Positions 60,323 through 64,000 of a stretch of 64,000 nt of DNA are shown one piece after another (the first letter of the stretch is position 1; the number at the start of each line of letters is the position of its first letter). The position numbers and the translations under genes are program-made. Below the pieces are notes generated by a model. The model made no database searches and was not told the DNA's origin. It worked only from the letters and a program-made list of their open reading frames with translations. This DNA is from Desulfuromonas sp. (lineage in GTDB: Bacteria > Desulfobacterota > Desulfuromonadia > Desulfuromonadales > UBA2294): NCBI GenBank assembly GCA_002869615.1, contig PKUH01000106.1, positions 70,158-134,157 of the forward strand. Reading direction: 5' to 3'.

Positions 60323-62086
60323 ATGATTGATAGCCACTCTCCATCCAAATGGACCAGCCTGCAAAAGCTTGTTTTTCTAACATTTTTCTCCTGTGCAGTC
60401 TGGCTTGTCATTTTCCCAATAAAGGATTTCGACACATTCTGGCATCTTGCTAATGGTACCGCCATGCTGGACCAGAAAAGGATTATCAATGAAGAGATTT
60501 TTTCGTATTCAGTATACGGAAAACCGTTTATCAATCACTCCTGGCTTGCTCAAATAATAATGTCAACAATTCACCAGATCGGTGGCATAATTCTCCTGAT
60601 CGCGACAAAGGCAGTAATCACCTCTTTTATCTTCTTGATTATCTTCAAATCATCCCGAATCCTTAGGGCAAGCATACCTTTGGCAGCATTTTCAGGGTAT
60701 GCGGCAATTCTTGCCGGACTGTCCCGCTATGTTGTCCGCCCACAATTATTCAGTTACGCTGCCCTCGCATTCCTGTTCTGGTTTCTCAACAAATATCTTA
60801 AAGAAGGATTTGACAGAAAACTTTTCATCATCCTTCCTGTTTTGATGATTCTCTGGGATTACATGCACGGACCGGCAGTTTTTGGGTTTTCCCTCTGGAT
60901 CGGAATTGCCTTTGGTGAATTAGGTAAATATATTATCGCACGAAAAATGAGTGTCATCGATTATCATGGCATCAAAAAGATTAAAACAATCTGGTTCTGG
61001 CTCTTCATTTCACTTCTCATGGTTTTAACAAAACCTCTCGGCCTCGATCTTTACACCGCAACTTTTAAAATCATGGATAACAACTTCATAATCGCGATGA
61101 CTGGCGAATTCATGCCTACAGATTGGCAGATGCTGTTTATCCCTTTCTGGTTACTCCTCGGCGCTACGAGCCTGACAATATTATTCCGGTTGAAGCATAT
61201 CGATATTACTCACCTGGTCATACTGATTCCGTTTTCATATCTCGGAATCAGGTATAACAGAGGCGTTGGTGTATATGCCATTGTTGCAGCACCTCTTTTT
61301 GCCTTCTATGCAAGTCAGTTATGGCATTCTTCAGAGATCATACAACGCACAAAAAAAGCAATAGTCGGCCTTGCATATGTTTTTTTCATCGCTGTTATCG
61401 CCTGGACGATTCACTTGAAAGGACTCCCCGTTAAAAGTGGTGAATTTGACCCCAGTGGTCTCAGGACCGGGCTAGGAATCAATAACGTCTTTCTCCCTAT
61501 GGGAACCGTGAACTTTATCAAAAAGGTCGGTCCTAAAGGGAATATGTACAATAACGATCGCCTCGGAGGATTATTTTCATATTACCTATACCCGGAAAAT
61601 AAAATTTTCCATTACAATCATCCGCTATTATTCCAGGATATCTACGGTTATCTCCACAACCCGGCATTGCGAAAGCAATGGAACCACAACTACGCAGTTT
61701 TATCTACTGAAGATGAAATCAGGATGTTTAGACGCGAAAATTGGGTCACAGTATACAGGGACGCGGTCGCTTATATCATGGTGAAACCAACGATACAGAA
61801 CAAATCAATCATTGATCGCTACAAGGTTACATTCTTTACGCCGTTGCTACCCGACAGCAGAATAATAAAAATATTTAAAAGGCCGGCATTGGCCGGCACC
61901 TTATTAAGAGAAATGTCAAACTACTTGAGCTTCAATAATGACCAAAGAATTGGTTCCTTGTTCGCAAAAGGTGTTGCACTGAATCAACAAAACTATAGCA
62001 ACGCTAAACTGAATGAACTCATAAAAAATGCAACGACTATGAACCCCCAGATCAAGAACTTGCTTCCTGTTGGCAATTACAACTAA
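60323..62086 (+). CDS. Polytopic membrane protein, GT-C-like (relative of the riboswitch-linked gene)
   Basis: A 587-aa AT-rich gene with about ten to twelve helices. The loop DFDTFWHLANGTAMLDQKRI, then GKPFINHSWLAQIIMSTI, parallels DFWWHLNTGDYILEQ and NKQYWISQVIFSFANSAM in the protein at 48086, including helix order and a C-terminal soluble domain (YNNDRLGGLFSYYLYPENKI against NLEAWGGYLEYHLYPQYRF). This defines a conserved pair within the window. AGGAATAATA precedes the ATG. Family name and substrate are unknown. Confidence 0.75.
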   Translation: MIDSHSPSKWTSLQKLVFLTFFSCAVWLVIFPIKDFDTFWHLANGTAMLDQKRIINEEIFSYSVYGKPFINHSWLAQIIMSTIHQIGGIILLIATKAVITSFIFLIIFKSSRILRASIPLAAFSGYAAILAGLSRYVVRPQLFSYAALAFLFWFLNKYLKEGFDRKLFIILPVLMILWDYMHGPAVFGFSLWIGIAFGELGKYIIARKMSVIDYHGIKKIKTIWFWLFISLLMVLTKPLGLDLYTATFKIMDNNFIIAMTGEFMPTDWQMLFIPFWLLLGATSLTILFRLKHIDITHLVILIPFSYLGIRYNRGVGVYAIVAAPLFAFYASQLWHSSEIIQRTKKAIVGLAYVFFIAVIAWTIHLKGLPVKSGEFDPSGLRTGLGINNVFLPMGTVNFIKKVGPKGNMYNNDRLGGLFSYYLYPENKIFHYNHPLLFQDIYGYLHNPALRKQWNHNYAVLSTEDEIRMFRRENWVTVYRDAVAYIMVKPTIQNKSIIDRYKVTFFTPLLPDSRIIKIFKRPALAGTLLREMSNYLSFNNDQRIGSLFAKGVALNQQNYSNAKLNELIKNATTMNPQIKNLLPVGNYN

Positions 62087-62100
62087 ATCTCCATGCATAA

Positions 62101-63372
62101 ATGACGAAGCTATTTAAAAAACTGAAGATCAGTGAAAGGCAATATGCGATTTCAGGTTTAATTGCGGCTGCTTTTATAAACATTGCTCTGCATATTCCCT
62201 CATTTTTCAGGGAGCAGTTTAAAGGGGACGAGCATGTGTTCTTTGCCCTGGCAAGACAAATGGGATGGGATTTGTCAAATTTCTCTACCATGGGAGACCC
62301 TATTATATCAAACTGGCCTAATACGATTTACAGACAACCATTATTTCACCATGGTCCAGTATTCCCCTATATCTTAAAGTTCGGAAATCTTATTAATGAG
62401 GGTCCTCTTTTTGGCCTTCTTTTCACAAATTCCATCATTATTCTTTTCTTTGTACATGTATGGGTATTATTCAAGCGCCTCGAAATTCCAGGGCGTATCC
62501 AGGCTGTCTCTTATCTGTTCATTGCAGTTAGTCCTTTGATCGTATTTTCCACAACCCGCCTGCATATCGATGCCATTTCGGGGCTGATATTGGCCTGCGG
62601 TCTGATTGCTTTTATCGAGGCAATAGAAAAAAAATCGCCGAAGTGGCTCATTTGGGCAAGTATTGCATTCAGCATCTCACTAAACCTGAATTTTTCGTCA
62701 ATTCTGATACTACCGATAATCCCTGTATTGATATTATTTGGTTATCGATCACAAAAGACATTTTACTCAGAGAATGAAACTTCAAAACCAGCCGCACATC
62801 TATCCTTCTTTTTTCAAATCAGCTGGCACTACTGGGCTGTTTCGTTATTAATCATGGTATTATTCGGGCTACACCATCATGCTCGGCTGATTCTAACCTA
62901 TGGAACGATAATTCCCGGACAATTCATTGCAAATGACCCGGGGCCATGGACAGAGTATTTGGCGACAAGAACTCGCCCACGCATGTTCACCAACCTGTTG
63001 CTGACTACCCCAATATTATTATTCCTGTTTTTCCCATCCTCGTGGGAAACAATCAAACATGGGTTAAGAGCTTTCTCTTGGCCGATCATTTTCCTAGGAA
63101 CTTTTCTCTTCTTTTTCTTAATGAAAATCTTGTTCACGTATCATGAAATGCGCTATTTTTCTTCTGCCACACCATTTTTTCTTTGTCTTTTCCCGTGGCT
63201 TTTAATGCATATCAGAAAAAAACATTTTTCATTTTACTATCCGTTTCTTATCCTTGTTTTTACGTCAATGTCCTACGCATCATTCCGGGAAGTTTTTTTG
63301 CGCCCCAACGAGGTTTATAAAATCATCCCCCCGCTATATGAAGTAATACCGTCGCTGCTGCAATTCTGGTAA
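62101..63372 (+). CDS. Polytopic membrane protein, PMT_2/ArnT-like GT-C glycosyltransferase
   Basis: A 423-aa AT-rich gene with about nine to ten helices. The first loop carries FREQFKGDEHVFFALARQMG, the Asp-Glu motif at the place of the catalytic acid in GT39/GT83-type (PMT_2, ArnT) transferases, and a later DNA-binding-free aromatic loop (TYGTIIPGQFIANDPGPWTE). These enzymes transfer sugars from polyprenyl phosphates to proteins, lipids or glycans outside the membrane. It starts 14 nt after the previous gene and ends just before a bidirectional terminator. No Shine-Dalgarno evident. Confidence 0.78.
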   Translation: MTKLFKKLKISERQYAISGLIAAAFINIALHIPSFFREQFKGDEHVFFALARQMGWDLSNFSTMGDPIISNWPNTIYRQPLFHHGPVFPYILKFGNLINEGPLFGLLFTNSIIILFFVHVWVLFKRLEIPGRIQAVSYLFIAVSPLIVFSTTRLHIDAISGLILACGLIAFIEAIEKKSPKWLIWASIAFSISLNLNFSSILILPIIPVLILFGYRSQKTFYSENETSKPAAHLSFFFQISWHYWAVSLLIMVLFGLHHHARLILTYGTIIPGQFIANDPGPWTEYLATRTRPRMFTNLLLTTPILLFLFFPSSWETIKHGLRAFSWPIIFLGTFLFFFLMKILFTYHEMRYFSSATPFFLCLFPWLLMHIRKKHFSFYYPFLILVFTSMSYASFREVFLRPNEVYKIIPPLYEVIPSLLQFW

Positions 63373-63380
63373 GAAACTGA

Positions 63381-63408
63381 AAAAGGCCGCCCATTCGGGC
63401 GGCCTTTT
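63381..63408. terminator. Bidirectional intrinsic terminator
   Basis: A 12-bp stem AAAAGGCCGCCC / GGGCGGCCTTTT with an ATTC loop, between the convergent GT-C-like gene (plus) and fba (minus), able to serve both. Confidence 0.95.
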
Positions 63409-63431
63409 GTCATAAACAGCCTGGATAAATA

Positions 63432-64000
63432 TCACGCCTTGCCGGCACTCCCGAGAACTGCCTCATTCTTATGCTTGATCAGTTCGATCAATTCCTTGCG
63501 CGCCGCCCCGAGATACTTGCGCGGATCGAATTCGGCCGGGTTGTTGGCGAGGTATTCCCGTACCTTGGCAGTAACCGCCAGCCGGCCGTCGGAGTCGATG
63601 TTGATCTTGCAGACGGCGCTCTTGGCGGCTCTTCGCAGCTGCTCTTCCGGTACCCCGACGGCGCCGTCCATCTTGCCGCCATACCGGTTGATCAGCTCGA
63701 CATACGACTGGACCACCGATGAAGCGCCATGCAGAACAATCGGGAAACGGGGAATCCGTTTCTCGATCTCCTCGAGGATATCAAATCGGAGCGGCGGCAC
63801 CTCCTCGCCCGGTCCGAGCTTGAACTTATAGGCTCCATGGCTGGTGCCGATCGAGATCGCCAGGGAATCGACCCCGGTCCGCTCGACAAACTCCTCGACC
63901 TCTTCCGGTTTGGTGTAGGTTGATTCTTCCGCTTCAACCTCATCCTCGATACCGGCCAGAACCCCGAGTTCGCCTTCGACGGTGACATCAAACCGGTGCG
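63432..64000 (-). CDS. fba: Fructose-bisphosphate aldolase, class II (C-terminal part, runs off window)
   Basis: The last ~189 codons of a zinc-dependent aldolase of glycolysis/gluconeogenesis; the N-terminus lies beyond base 64000. Visible motifs are the FDVTVEGELGVLAGIEDEVE segment with metal-ligand acids, DSLAISIGTSHGAYKF (ligand His), PIVLHGASSVV (ligand His and substrate loop) and CKINIDSDGRLA near the C-terminus. The tail FDPRKYLGAARKELIELIKH is typical of the type found in Geobacter relatives. Composition is GC-rich. Confidence 0.94.
   Translation of the reverse strand, partial: HRFDVTVEGELGVLAGIEDEVEAEESTYTKPEEVEEFVERTGVDSLAISIGTSHGAYKFKLGPGEEVPPLRFDILEEIEKRIPRFPIVLHGASSVVQSYVELINRYGGKMDGAVGVPEEQLRRAAKSAVCKINIDSDGRLAVTAKVREYLANNPAEFDPRKYLGAARKELIELIKHKNEAVLGSAGKA

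Overview
The window looks like a chromosomal segment of a Desulfuromonadales/Geobacterales-type bacterium (formerly Deltaproteobacteria). The evidence is a multiheme c-type cytochrome locus with an outer-membrane barrel and a sigma-54-like promoter, System II cytochrome c maturation genes, a DUF3343 protein, and a conserved translation block ordered ffh-rpsP-khpA-rimM-trmD-RNA methyltransferase-rplS-rnhB-yraN. Core genes are GC-rich. Many envelope and polysaccharide genes scattered among them are clearly AT-rich.

Layout. 1-4.2 kb (minus): start of a division and cell-wall (dcw) cluster, mraZ-rsmH-ftsL-ftsI-murE, with a sigma-70 promoter and a 10-bp-period direct repeat before mraZ. 4.3-8.0 kb: a CorC/HlyC-type transporter, then ligA-acyP on plus. 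8.05-8.31 kb: a 268-bp palindromic MITE-like element whose two ends supply the stop codons of the convergent genes beside it. 8.3-17.1 kb (minus): a long ribosome/RNA-modification run from ffh to rsmI and a single-domain response regulator. 17.1-19 kb: DUF3343, a small membrane protein, dciA and a TrmN6-like methylase.

19.0-25.6 kb (minus): a four-gene candidate extracellular electron-transfer locus: a 19-21-heme cytochrome, an NHL-propeller lipoprotein, an octaheme cytochrome and a 781-aa outer-membrane barrel. It has a sigma-54-like promoter upstream and an intrinsic terminator downstream. 25.7-28.05 kb: ccsA and resB for haem ligation. 28.2-34.6 kb: purE, purD and purH, interrupted by a TPR-containing GT-C-like membrane protein and preceded by a RACo-type activator. 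purH carries an in-frame amber codon.

34.6-47.5 kb (minus): a polysaccharide/envelope region with GtrA, a methyltransferase, a beta-propeller glycosidase-like protein, a phosphoesterase, an ATP-grasp ligase, a ThDP enzyme, two GT2 glycosyltransferases (one with an in-frame ochre), DUF2304, a B12-binding radical SAM enzyme, a TPR GT-C protein and alr. 47.7-54.6 kb (plus): cooT, a TPP riboswitch with terminator, then a GT-C-like gene, thiED, a truncated TPR GT-C relic, a full TPR GT-C gene and thiC. 54.6-63.4 kb (plus): wbqC-like, wecE, three more GT-C-like membrane proteins, speD and a ChaN-PDZ lipoprotein. The window ends in fba on minus.

The main themes are (i) the electron-transfer locus and (ii) a repeated mosaic in which AT-rich GT-C-like membrane-protein genes, some with TPR tails, sit inside or directly against housekeeping operons for purines, thiamine, alanine racemase and polyamines. 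One of them is the first gene after the TPP riboswitch. Two otherwise intact genes have single in-frame stops. No tRNA, rRNA, CRISPR array or complete insertion sequence was seen. The only stretch over 300 bases without a gene is 25442-25790, the cytochrome-operon leader plus the ccsA terminator.
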